64,000 nt of DNA from DASQUK01 sp963717085 (GTDB lineage: Bacteria > Actinomycetota > Acidimicrobiia > Acidimicrobiales > VFJN01): the NCBI GenBank assembly GCA_963717085.1, contig CAVQVM010000005.1:124001-188000 (forward strand), written 5' to 3'. The position numbers and the translations under genes are program-made. This document shows, one piece after another, positions 17,325 through 25,057 of this stretch (its first letter is position 1; each line of letters starts with the position of its first letter). Under the pieces are notes generated by a model. The model saw only the letters and a program-made list of their open reading frames with translations. It made no database searches and was not told the DNA's origin.

Positions 17325-18238
17325 CCGTGGCGTCGTTCATCGCTTCCCAGAGGACCGACCTTGGTGTGCCCCACGCGGTGTCCTGCCGGGCGCTCGATGT
17401 GCCCGAGTCCACCTTCTACAAGTGGCGAGACCGGCCCCCGACGCCCCGTCAGGCTCGGCGGGCCGAGCTGGACGCTGCGGTGAAGGCGTCCTTCGGCGAC
17501 TCGGGCGGTTCGCCGGGCACCTACGGGTCGCCCAGGGTGTGGGAGGACCTGGTCGAGGCCGGCTGGCGTGTATCGAAGAAGACGGTGGCGGCCTCGATGG
17601 CCCGCCAGGGTCTGCAGGGGCGCTGCCCGAAACGCAAGCGCCGATCGCTCACCCGCTCCGACAAGGCGGCCGCACCGATCCCCGACCTAGTCAAGCGAGA
17701 GTTCAGTGCCGAGGCGATCGACCAGCGGTGGTGCGGGGACCTGACCGAGATCCCCACCGACGAGGGCAAGCTGTACCTGGCCACCGTCTTGGACCTGGCG
17801 TCCCGCCGGCTCCCGGGGTTCGCCATCGGCGAGCACCACGACGCCCCGTTGGCCAAGGCCGCGCTGTGCATGGCTGCCGCGGTCCGCGGCGGACGGGTCG
17901 CCGGCGTCGTGTTCCATTCCGACAAGGGCGGCGAGTACGTCGGTGACGTGTTCACCGAGGCCTGCGGTGCGCTCGGCGCGGTCCAGTCGATGGGCCGGGT
18001 CGGCTCGGCTCTAGACAACGCCGCCGCGGAGAGCTTCAACTCGACCCTCGAGTTCGAGCTGCTGTCGCGACGGCACTTCGCCACCAAAGACCAGGCCCGC
18101 CGGGAGGTCGCGGCGTTCATCGACCTCTACAACCACCGGCGGCGCCACAGCTCCTGCGAGATGCTCCCGCCGGTCGCCTACGAGCAGATGCTCGCCGAGC
18201 GAGACACCGAACCCGCCCCAAACGACCGGGCCGCGTGA
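17321..18238 (+). CDS. IS3-family transposase OrfB (rve integrase)
   Basis: The ATG at 17321 overlaps the orfA TGA (ATGA), so expression can be by translational coupling; orfB may instead be made as a fusion by frameshifting as in other IS3 elements, but no slippery A-tract is visible. The 305-residue product has the HTH_21 region (SPGTYGSPRVWEDL) and a complete DDE triad: D140 (RWCGDLTEI), D201 (VVFHSDKGGEY) and E237 (LDNAAAESFNSTLE). It appears intact. Confidence 0.92.
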   Translation: MTVASFIASQRTDLGVPHAVSCRALDVPESTFYKWRDRPPTPRQARRAELDAAVKASFGDSGGSPGTYGSPRVWEDLVEAGWRVSKKTVAASMARQGLQGRCPKRKRRSLTRSDKAAAPIPDLVKREFSAEAIDQRWCGDLTEIPTDEGKLYLATVLDLASRRLPGFAIGEHHDAPLAKAALCMAAAVRGGRVAGVVFHSDKGGEYVGDVFTEACGALGAVQSMGRVGSALDNAAAESFNSTLEFELLSRRHFATKDQARREVAAFIDLYNHRRRHSSCEMLPPVAYEQMLAERDTEPAPNDRAA

Positions 18239-18353
18239 AACCAGCCTCTCAGATCGCTGCTGCGCCCTCGGAACGACCCGATGGCATCAGGGTGCCGCAA
18301 ATCGAAGGCTCCATCAGCTATTAGCAGCCCTCCACGAAACGGGGGGAAGCCCA

Positions 18354-19043
18354 GCGACCCGGCACGGCACGATCGTTGGCCTCAGCCGGGCGTTGGCTGA
18401 TGTTGACCGTGCCGCGCAGCTGCCCCTGTCCGTTCATCACCGAGTGGCCGAGCGGTCGCCGGTTGGCGTGGCCCGTCCGCAAGAACCTGGTCAGTTCCTT
18501 GCGGAGAGCGCCCTTGGACTGCACGAACAGCGACAGGTAGATCGTCTCGTGCGACACGCGCATCTCCGGGTCGTCGGGGAAGTTCTCGCCGAGCCAGCCG
18601 GCGATCTGGGCCGGTGACCAGCGCAGCTCGAGCTTCGCCTCCACGATCGCACGCCCCTCGACGTTGCCGGCGAGCTTCGACGGCTTGGGTCGCCGCATCC
18701 GACGGACCGCGGCCACGTCAGCTCGAGCGGCCCGATACCGGCGACGGCCTCCCTGGGCCGCGACCTCACGCGACACCGTCGACGGCGACCGACCCAGCCG
18801 CTTAGCGATCACCCGCAGTGACTCACCCGCTGCCAACCCGCGCGAGATCTCCTCCCGCTCGACCAACGACAGCCGCAGCGGCGACCGTCGCGGCTCGGAC
18901 CTGGGTGGCCGCTGCAACGCGTTGATCGCCCGCCGGATCGCCCACCGCGACCGATGCACCTCCTGATGCATCCGCCACGCCTGCGCACCCTCGGCTAACA
19001 GCTCCCCAAGCCGCTCGCGCTCCTTGTCCGACAACCGTTCCAC
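18354..19043 (-). pseudogene. IS30-family transposase, N-terminal part
   Basis: From a GTG at 19043 the frame encodes about 230 residues of the IS30 N-terminal half: an HTH_38 domain (LSLVEREEISRGLAAGESLR, then AKRLGRSPSTVSREV), KLELRWSPAQIAGWLGENFP and RVSHETIYLSLFVQSKGALR, ending at DRAVPGR. Beyond 18354 the reading continues a few codons into the IS3 end before a stop. The catalytic core lies at 15096-15552. The gene was intact until the IS110/IS3 block entered. Confidence 0.88.
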
Positions 19044-19151
19044 CGCACCTCCCGACCGGATCGAACCCGATCAAGGCCGGTGATGCGATGATCCCCTGAG
19101 ACCAAGGCAGTTCGGTGCGAGTCACGGCCCAGCACCTGTATCGCGAACATA

Positions 19152-19715
19152 GTGTCTGCGATCGTGCATCGAGCGCTAATGGTCGCCGCCTGTGTGGCCC
19201 TGATCGCAGCGTGCGGCGACGACGACTCCAACGGCAACGCCGCGGGCACGAGTTCGGTCCCGCCCGCCACGTCGACAAGCACAGACCGAGCAGACGAGGG
19301 CATGTGCGAAGCATTCCGCGACATCGCAGATCTGGACGACCAGTTCCAGGGCGAACTCAACAGCTTGCTCTCTGAGGTACAGACCGCAGCACAGGCGGGC
19401 GACGAGGCCGCCGCCGACGCTGCTGTCGATCAGATGGTGTCGACTTTTCAGTCGTTGATCCCGACGACGCTTGAACCGCTACTCGATGCGTACGACCGCC
19501 TCGCCGAGGCTGCTCCCGAACTCGCAGCGGACGCGCAACTAGTGCGGGACTTCACGGCAGAAGTTGGCCAAGCGATGGCGGACGCCGGCAGTGCGGACGA
19601 GGTACTCGCGGGGGTCGGGGACCTGGCGGAACAACAAGGCGTCGAAGCAGGTTCCGCCGTTCTCCGCTTGGACGAAGTCAGTCGAGCGGAATGCGACATC
19701 GTCATCGCCGACTAA
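19152..19715 (+). CDS. Putative lipoprotein, helical
   Basis: The N-terminus has a lipobox (VALIAACGDDD), so Cys at about residue 21 is the expected lipidation site, followed by a Ser/Thr/Pro linker. The remaining 140 residues are Ala/Glu/Leu/Asp-rich and predicted all-helical (ADAAVDQMVSTFQSLIPTTL), with two more cysteines, in MCEAFRDI and in AECDIVIAD. Of the starts GTG 19152, GTG 19164 and ATG 19179, any gives the lipobox. No family is recognised. It resembles other unnamed actinobacterial lipoproteins with a helical bundle. Confidence 0.75.
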   Translation: MSAIVHRALMVAACVALIAACGDDDSNGNAAGTSSVPPATSTSTDRADEGMCEAFRDIADLDDQFQGELNSLLSEVQTAAQAGDEAAADAAVDQMVSTFQSLIPTTLEPLLDAYDRLAEAAPELAADAQLVRDFTAEVGQAMADAGSADEVLAGVGDLAEQQGVEAGSAVLRLDEVSRAECDIVIAD

Positions 19716-19822
19716 GCCAGCGAGACGTGCGCGATCGAGTCTCCGGCGATCGCACCAACACAGATTGCCCTGGTGTGGCAACGCTCACGTGGGCCAGCGT
19801 CCGGGAATATCCCCTCGAGCTT

Positions 19823-20191
19823 CTAGTCCCAGCAGAGGCAGAAGGGGTGGCCGGTCGGGTCGAGGTAGACCCGCCACGCCTCGCCCTCGGGCGGCTGCAC
19901 GTCGTGCTTCGTGGCGCCCAGGGCCAGCACCTCGGCCTCGGCCCGGTCGACGTCGTCCACGGTCACGTCGATGTGGAACTGCTGGCCGTGCTCGGCGCTG
20001 GGCCACACCGGCGGCCGGTAGTCGGGCGCCAGCTGGAAGCTCAGCACCACCGTGCCACCGTCCCGCAGCTTCACCCACTCCCCGTCGTCGTAGGTGATCT
20101 CACCCCCGGCTAGCGCCCGGTAGAACTCGGCCAGCTTCCTCGGCTCCGGCGTGTCCAGAACAACAGCCCTGAGCTCAGCGATCCCTGCCAT
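19823..20191 (-). CDS. VOC family protein (glyoxalase/bleomycin-resistance fold)
   Basis: At 122 residues it is one VOC unit: the start LRAVVLDTPEPRKLAEFYRA, the middle FHIDVTVDDVDRAEAEVLAL and the end DPTGHPFCLCWD are the two beta-alpha-beta-beta-beta modules. The usual metal-ligand positions are partly present (H in FHID, no clear terminal Glu), so catalysis is not assured. It is divergently transcribed from the GNAT gene at 20239 with 47 nt between the two starts, a shared promoter region. Confidence 0.88.
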   Translation of the reverse strand: MAGIAELRAVVLDTPEPRKLAEFYRALAGGEITYDDGEWVKLRDGGTVVLSFQLAPDYRPPVWPSAEHGQQFHIDVTVDDVDRAEAEVLALGATKHDVQPPEGEAWRVYLDPTGHPFCLCWD

Positions 20192-20238
20192 GCCCCCGTC
20201 CTACCCGATTCGCGCCGTCGTGGCGGTAGACATTTCGG

Positions 20239-20751
20239 GTGATCGAGTTGACGGTGCGGGCCGCGGAGGTGGGCGACGAGCCGTTCCTGTGGCGGATGCT
20301 GCGGGAGGCGGCCCACGGCGGCGCCGACGAGGTCGACGGCGTCAAGGCGCTGAAGGGCATGCCCGAGCTGGCCCGCTACGTGGACGGCTGGGGGCGGCCC
20401 AGCGACCTCGGTGTGATCGCCACGTGGCACGGCGAGCCGGTAGGCGCGGCCTGGCTGCGGCTGCTGGTGGGCGACGACGCGGCCTACGGCTACGTGGACG
20501 ACAGCACTCCCGAGCTGGCCATCGCCGTCGACCCGGCGCTCACCGGGCAGGGCATCGGCGGGGCGCTGCTGAAGCGGCTGCTACCGGACGCCGAGCGGAT
20601 GTTCGCCGCGGTGAGCCTGAGCGTGCGCGACGACAACCCGGCCCGCCGCCTCTACGAGCGCTTCGGGTTCCGGCCGGTCGACGGCAGCGGTCAGGAGAAC
20701 CGGGTGGGTGGTACGTCGATCACCATGGTCCGCCGCTTCACCGCTGGCTGA
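20239..20751 (+). CDS. GNAT family N-acetyltransferase
   Basis: The 170-residue protein has the GNAT acetyl-CoA site: AIAVDPALTGQGIGGALLKR contains the Q/RxxGxG/A pyrophosphate-binding loop at about residues 95-110, and the C-terminal NPARRLYERFGFRPVDGSG is the usual motif B. The N-terminal EVGDEPFLWRMLREAAHGGA matches a small actinobacterial subfamily. Its 3' end overlaps the convergent cupin/TPR gene by 61 nt. The substrate is unknown. Confidence 0.88.
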   Translation: MIELTVRAAEVGDEPFLWRMLREAAHGGADEVDGVKALKGMPELARYVDGWGRPSDLGVIATWHGEPVGAAWLRLLVGDDAAYGYVDDSTPELAIAVDPALTGQGIGGALLKRLLPDAERMFAAVSLSVRDDNPARRLYERFGFRPVDGSGQENRVGGTSITMVRRFTAG

Positions 20752-21272
20752 GCCAGGTGAGCAGCAGGGCCGGCCCTGTCCTCCCGACCGGCCCAGCCCG
20801 CATAGTCGCTGACCAGTTGGCTGAACGCTGGTTGGTCGCGGATCGGGTCCAGGTTCGAATCGCGGTTCGCGTGCCCGCGGAACTCCTCGGACATGTCGAT
20901 CGCTCGTCGCAGGTGGTCCAGCGCGTCGGTGGTTCGGCCCGTGAGGCTCTCACAGCAGGCAAGGTTGTAGAACAGCAGGCCGTACTGCGGGTGGGCTTTG
21001 ACCAGTACTCGTAGGCGGTCGGCGACCTCCGCGTACTCGCCTGACTCGTAGAGCGGGGCGAGCGGAGCCCAGAGTTCCCAGCCGCGAGGCTCGTATGCCT
21101 TTCCCGGCGTCCCTTCGATCAGCATGATCATCGTCCCGGCCTCCTCGGCGAACACCTTTCGCGTCGTGCGCGGAGGAGCGAAGACGAGAGTCCCGGCCGG
21201 CGCATCCACCCGGTCGCCTTCGAGCTCGAACACGGCGTGGCCTCGCAGCACGAGGCGGGCGGTAAGGCTCAT
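20691..21272 (-). CDS. Cupin-half plus TPR-like protein
   Basis: The ATG at 21272 overlaps the TGA of the upstream gene (ATGA), so translation is probably coupled; 193 residues follow. Residues 1-55 look like the second half of a cupin barrel (GHAVFELEGDRVDAPAGTLV, then VFAEEAGTMIMLIEGTPG) and residues 75-155 are helical repeats (YNLACCESLTGRTTDALDHL). Longer relatives carry the full cupin with ~60 more N-terminal residues, so this protein is shorter at the N-terminus. A short C-terminal tail overlaps the GNAT gene on the other strand. A sensor or storage function cannot be stated. Confidence 0.75.
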   Translation of the reverse strand: MSLTARLVLRGHAVFELEGDRVDAPAGTLVFAPPRTTRKVFAEEAGTMIMLIEGTPGKAYEPRGWELWAPLAPLYESGEYAEVADRLRVLVKAHPQYGLLFYNLACCESLTGRTTDALDHLRRAIDMSEEFRGHANRDSNLDPIRDQPAFSQLVSDYAGWAGREDRAGPAAHLAQPAVKRRTMVIDVPPTRFS

Positions 21273-21937
21273 GCTGCCTTGTCGCATAGGTCGGCGTAGC
21301 CGTGCAACGGTGGGCGGCCGGTGAGAAGGACGTAGCCGGTCCGAAGATCGAGACAGCCGCTGTCGGGGATGGTGGCGATGTGGATGGGGCGATCGATGAG
21401 TCCCCAGACGATGATCTGGGCCGCCTGTTCGGCTCCGTACGTGTGCCACGGCGCCGAGCCGTTGTCCCACCACTCCTCCAGGTCGCGCAGCTGGAGAAAC
21501 GCTGTGCGCCGGCGATCGGTCAGGGCGTACCCGTCCCATGCGTGGGCGATCTCGTGGAGGAACAACGACTCGGCGAATGGGCCCGCCTCGGGCATGCAGA
21601 TGCGGATTGTCGCCGGCGTGCGGTCTCCGGTGTAGAGGCCGCGGGCGCCGCGACATGGTTCTCTCGTGGGGTAGTGGACGAACTCGAGGGGCGGCAGCTC
21701 GAGCCCTGCGTCGGCGAATCGGCCGATCGCCCACTCGATCAGCGCCTCCTGTGCGTGCGAGAACCCTCTGGCGGAGTGGGACGCTTCGCCGCGCTCCGCG
21801 GGCGGTCCGACGAGGGCCACTGCGGCGACGAGGACAGCGAGGGCCGAGTTGGCGACGCGATGTCCGAGCGGGGGCTTGCCAGGCTGGGCACCTGTCGCTG
21901 GGGCGCGCGGGGTCAAGGTCGTGGTCACCGTGCTCAC
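21269..21937 (-). CDS. Secreted or membrane-anchored HExxH protein (putative metallopeptidase)
   Basis: The 222-residue product has a hydrophobic N-terminal segment (VANSALAVLVAAVALVGPPA) consistent with a signal peptide or anchor. The zinc-binding motif HEIAHAWDG lies near residue 127, after LFL. Two cysteine pairs are possible (PCRG/RICMP and GCLDLRTG/DLCDK). The upstream PPLEFVHYPTREPCRGARGL and downstream EEWWDNGS are conserved-looking but unnamed. It is the first gene of a coupled pair with the cupin/TPR protein. Proteolytic activity is inferred only from HExxH; the third ligand is not evident. Confidence 0.72.
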   Translation of the reverse strand: MSTVTTTLTPRAPATGAQPGKPPLGHRVANSALAVLVAAVALVGPPAERGEASHSARGFSHAQEALIEWAIGRFADAGLELPPLEFVHYPTREPCRGARGLYTGDRTPATIRICMPEAGPFAESLFLHEIAHAWDGYALTDRRRTAFLQLRDLEEWWDNGSAPWHTYGAEQAAQIIVWGLIDRPIHIATIPDSGCLDLRTGYVLLTGRPPLHGYADLCDKAA

Positions 21938-22121
21938 CTCCCTGGGGTCGGGTTGGTGAGGGCACGATCGACCGGGCGCGTTGCGTGCCGGTTGTGCGCT
22001 GGTGGGCGGGGGCGGCGACGCGGCCGCGGCTAGTCGGACGTGCGCTCGCTCGCTGGCTCGTGGTTGCGCCCCTAGTCAGAGGGTCTGCAACCGGCTTGCA
22101 ACCAGCTGGGGCGATGGTCGG

Positions 22122-23412
22122 GTGGTGACGGACGCGACCGGCGACGAGGCGACGGGATTAGGACGGGCGCGTAGGCTGTTGGCGATGGTCGCGCGCGGCG
22201 CCGCGGGCGCCTCAGTCGGGACCTGGACCGTTCTGTTCACCGATCAGGTCCGTTCGACGGCGATGCGGGTCCAGGTGGGCGAGGCGGCCTTCGACGGGAT
22301 CCGCGCCGATGTCGATGCCCGCGTGGCAGCCGCGCTCGAGGCGCACGGTGTTGTCGTGACGAAGTCGAGCGGCGACGGTGTCATGGGCGGGTTCACCAGC
22401 ACGGCGGCCGCTCTGCGGTGCGCGGTGGCGATCCAGCAGGCGGTTGCGGACCTGAACGGCACCGCAAGCGAGGGCGCCGCCGCCCCCGAGGACTTAGCGC
22501 TGCGCGTTGGGATCGGTGTCGGCGACGCAGTCGTCGAGAACGGTGACTTGCAGGGGACCGCAGTCGTCGAGGCTGCTCGGCTGTGCGCGGCGGCGACGGG
22601 CGGGACGATCCTGTGCTCGGAGGCGGTCCGGACCGTGTCGGCCAACCGCTCGGGCTGCTCGTTCGGCCCGGTGCGTCCGGTGGACCTGAAGGGCCTACCC
22701 GGGCCGGTCCAGGCGCACGAGGTGTTCTGGGAACCGCTGCCCTACGAACCCCGCAGACACCGGTTGGCGTTTCGGGTGCTCGGCCCGTTGGAGGTCCTCG
22801 ACGGCGACAGACCGGTCGGCGTTGGGGGGCCCAAGGAACGCTTCGTCCTGGCGCTGCTGTTGGCACGGGTGAACTCGGCGGTCTCGGTCGACGCGCTCAT
22901 CGACGCGCTGTGGGGCGACCGGCCGCCTCGCACGGCGGAGCGCACGGTACACACCTATGTGGCGCGGTTGCGTCGGACACTCGAGCCGCGTCGTCCTCGT
23001 GGCGAGACGAGCACCTTGCTGGTGACGGTCGGCCATGGTTATGAGCTCCGGCTCGATGCCCCCCAACTCGACGCCTCACGGTTCGAGGCGCTGGCCAAAC
23101 GGGGCTCCCGGCAGTTCGAGCGGGGCGACGACGCCGCGTCTTCGACCCTGCACGAGGCGTTGGGGCTTTGGCGGGGCGCGGCCTTCGGCGAGTTCCCAGA
23201 GGTCGAGGCGTGCGCTGCGGAGGCCCGCCGGCTGGAGGAGCTGCGTCTGGCGCTGGTGGAGGATCGAGTAGACGCCGAACTCGCAGCCGGCCAGGCGAGC
23301 GAGTTGGTCAGCCAGATCGAGACGCTGCTCGCCGATGAACCGTTCCGTGAACGTCTTTGGGGTCAGCTCATCGTGGCCCTGTATCGCTCGGGCCGTCAGC
23401 GCGACGCCTTAG
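22122..23412 (+). pseudogene. Giant cyclase-SARP-STAND-WD40 regulator, 5' part, interrupted by IS1380
   Basis: From a GTG at 22122 (or GTG 22125, ATG 22185) the first 430 codons encode a class III nucleotide cyclase domain (about residues 33-205: TVLFTDQVRSTAM with the metal Asp, VVTKSSGDGVMGGF with the second Asp, GTAVVEAARLCAAATGG). An OmpR-type winged helix of SARP kind follows (from ~213, RVLGPLEVLDGDRP) and then most of a BTAD domain, ending RQRDAL. At 23412 the IS1380 element begins; past the junction the frame runs on to a stop after 23483. The rest is at 25058-29609. In the cyclase the transition-state Asn of VNxAAR is Glu (VVEAAR), as in several actinobacterial LuxR-type cyclases, so activity is uncertain. 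Confidence 0.85.
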
Positions 23413-25057
23413 CCTCGATCCACCGAGCGCGGTCGGGTGGGGGTGTCACGGTGTCGGGGGAGGCCAGAGGGTGGTGGGGGTGGTGACGCGCCTGGGTGGG
23501 CGATGGCGGTTGGGGCGCGTTAGAGCGGGATGCTTGCGGCGATGAGGTGTCAGCGCGTGGTGGTCGTCTGCGGTCGTGCCGGTCCGCTGGTGGTGTTCAG
23601 GCCAGCAGGGGCAGCGATCGGATCCGGTCGAGCGCGATGTTGAAGCTGTCGGACCATGGCCAGCGGGCGGGTAGCCGCAGTGTCCAGCGGCGGCTGTGGT
23701 TGACGAGCCGTCCGGGGATCGCCAGCAGCCGGGTGCGGATGGTGCGGGCGACGGTGAGTTGCTCGGCGGGGTGGATGTCGCCGAGGTGGGCGGTCCAGCG
23801 GATGAGGTTGTGGGCCAGCACGGCGCAGCCGAGCCAGGCGGCGTTGGCGAAGAAGCGACCTGATGGGCAGTGTTCGAGGCCGGCGCCTTCTTTGAGGTCG
23901 CGGATGGCGAGCTCGATGGTGGCGTGGTCACGGTGGAACTCGTCGGCGGCGACCGGTCCGAGATCGACGTTGGTGATGAAGGCGTGGTGGCGCCAGTCGG
24001 GCCAGAGTCGCAGTTGGTCGGGGTCGGTGAGCCGGGTGCGGCGCACGACCAGGCGGACCTGCCGTTGGGCTCGCTTGGTGGCGCCGCCGCCGGTGACGTA
24101 GGTCGTCTCGGCGACCTGGGCCACTCCGCCGTCGGGGTAGGCGATGTCGACCCAGTCGGCCTCGTCGATCGCCGCGATGGCCTTGCGAATGCTGGGGTTC
24201 ATGTTCACCGTGATCGACCACGCGACCCCGAGCCGGTTGAGGGTCTTGATCAACTCCCGGCTGTAGAACCCGGCGTCGCCTCTGAGGGTCATAGGGCCAG
24301 TGGCACCGGCCCAGCGGGCACGGGCGACGAGTTCTTCCACGAACCGCTTCGCGCCCCGCTGGGTGTTGGCGGAGCCTTTGCGGAGCCGGGCGTGCAGGAT
24401 CTCGCCGGTGTCGGCTCGGGTAGCCAGCAGCGGGTGGTAGCCGAGCTGGCGGGTGTAGCCGTAGGCGGCGCCCTGTTTGGCTTTGCCGTGCACCTCACAG
24501 ACCGTCGAGTCCACATCGATCGTCACCGGCGAGGCACCCGGCCCGGCCCCGAGGCTCCACGCCCGGCGGATCGTCTCGGCGACCACCGCGTCGAACTGGC
24601 GGATGTGACCGAAGGTGAACGCCCGCAGGAACGTGCCCAGCGTGGAGGGCGCCATCACCCGGAACGGCAACACCTCGCCGGTCGCGCCCGCCCGCAGCTT
24701 GTCGGCGTGATCGATGTGCGACCCGCCAGCGAGAATCGCCGCCACCAACGTGAGCACCTTGCGGCCCGGCAGCGCACCACCGACCCGGCCCGCCAGCCGC
24801 ACCGTCTGGTTGACCAACCCCTCCAAACCCAGACGCACCATCAACGTCGCCGGAACAACCAACCCGGCGTCCGCCACCAACGTCTCGTCGTCGAAGGTCA
24901 CCTCAATGCGATCGATCGCGCGCGATACTCCACCCACTGGAAGTGCCTCCCGGGTTGGGCCGACGATTGGCTTTCAACACCGTCATCGTCCCAGCCCAGG
25001 GAGGCTTTTCCGCGGATACGCGACCGCTCCGCCAGCTACCTCATCGGTGGATCGAGG
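23413..25057 (-). mobile_element. IS1380-family insertion sequence, complete
   Basis: The ends are perfect 14-bp inverted repeats (CCTCGATCCACCGA at 23413 and its complement ending at 25057). The 5-bp sequence CTTAG occurs on both sides (23408-23412 and 25058-25062) and is the target duplication. The element is 1,645 bp and carries one intact transposase. Intact repeats and duplication indicate a recent insertion. Element plus duplication is 1,650 bp, a multiple of three. Confidence 0.93.
23597..24937 (-). CDS. IS1380-family transposase
   Basis: The 446-residue protein is full length. The DDE residues can be placed at D141 or D143 (VTIDVDSTVCEVHGKAKQG), D221 (LRGDAGFYSRELI) and E342 (HATIELAIRDLKEGAGLEHC), with the typical family motif AWLGCAVLAHNLIRW near residue 370. 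Nothing suggests decay. The gene opens about 120 nt inside one end of the element and closes about 184 nt from the other. Confidence 0.94.
   Translation of the reverse strand: MGGVSRAIDRIEVTFDDETLVADAGLVVPATLMVRLGLEGLVNQTVRLAGRVGGALPGRKVLTLVAAILAGGSHIDHADKLRAGATGEVLPFRVMAPSTLGTFLRAFTFGHIRQFDAVVAETIRRAWSLGAGPGASPVTIDVDSTVCEVHGKAKQGAAYGYTRQLGYHPLLATRADTGEILHARLRKGSANTQRGAKRFVEELVARARWAGATGPMTLRGDAGFYSRELIKTLNRLGVAWSITVNMNPSIRKAIAAIDEADWVDIAYPDGGVAQVAETTYVTGGGATKRAQRQVRLVVRRTRLTDPDQLRLWPDWRHHAFITNVDLGPVAADEFHRDHATIELAIRDLKEGAGLEHCPSGRFFANAAWLGCAVLAHNLIRWTAHLGDIHPAEQLTVARTIRTRLLAIPGRLVNHSRRWTLRLPARWPWSDSFNIALDRIRSLPLLA

Larger units (their letters stand above)
16988..18353 (+). mobile_element. 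IS3-family insertion sequence, complete
   Basis: The imperfect terminal inverted repeats are TGGGCATCCCCCCGAAGTG at the left end and, read on the other strand, TGGGCTTCCCCCCGTTTCG at the right end, continuing to a shared GTGGAGG. This gives a 1,366-bp element with TG...CA tips. It carries orfA and orfB. No matching target duplication is seen, because its left flank is IS110 DNA and its right flank IS30 DNA; this suggests a deletion or adjacent insertions after entry. Confidence 0.75.

Noticed and set aside
16988..18353. Programmed frameshifting between IS3 orfA and orfB
   Set aside because: The frames join by ATGA overlap and no A-rich slippery run is visible, so coupling is the simpler reading; a fusion product cannot be excluded.
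21269..21965. One long minus-strand frame joining the cupin/TPR protein to sequence upstream (424 residues)
   Set aside because: Its N-terminal 230 residues are the shadow of the HExxH gene; the ATGA overlap at 21269-21272 and the change in composition show two separate genes.
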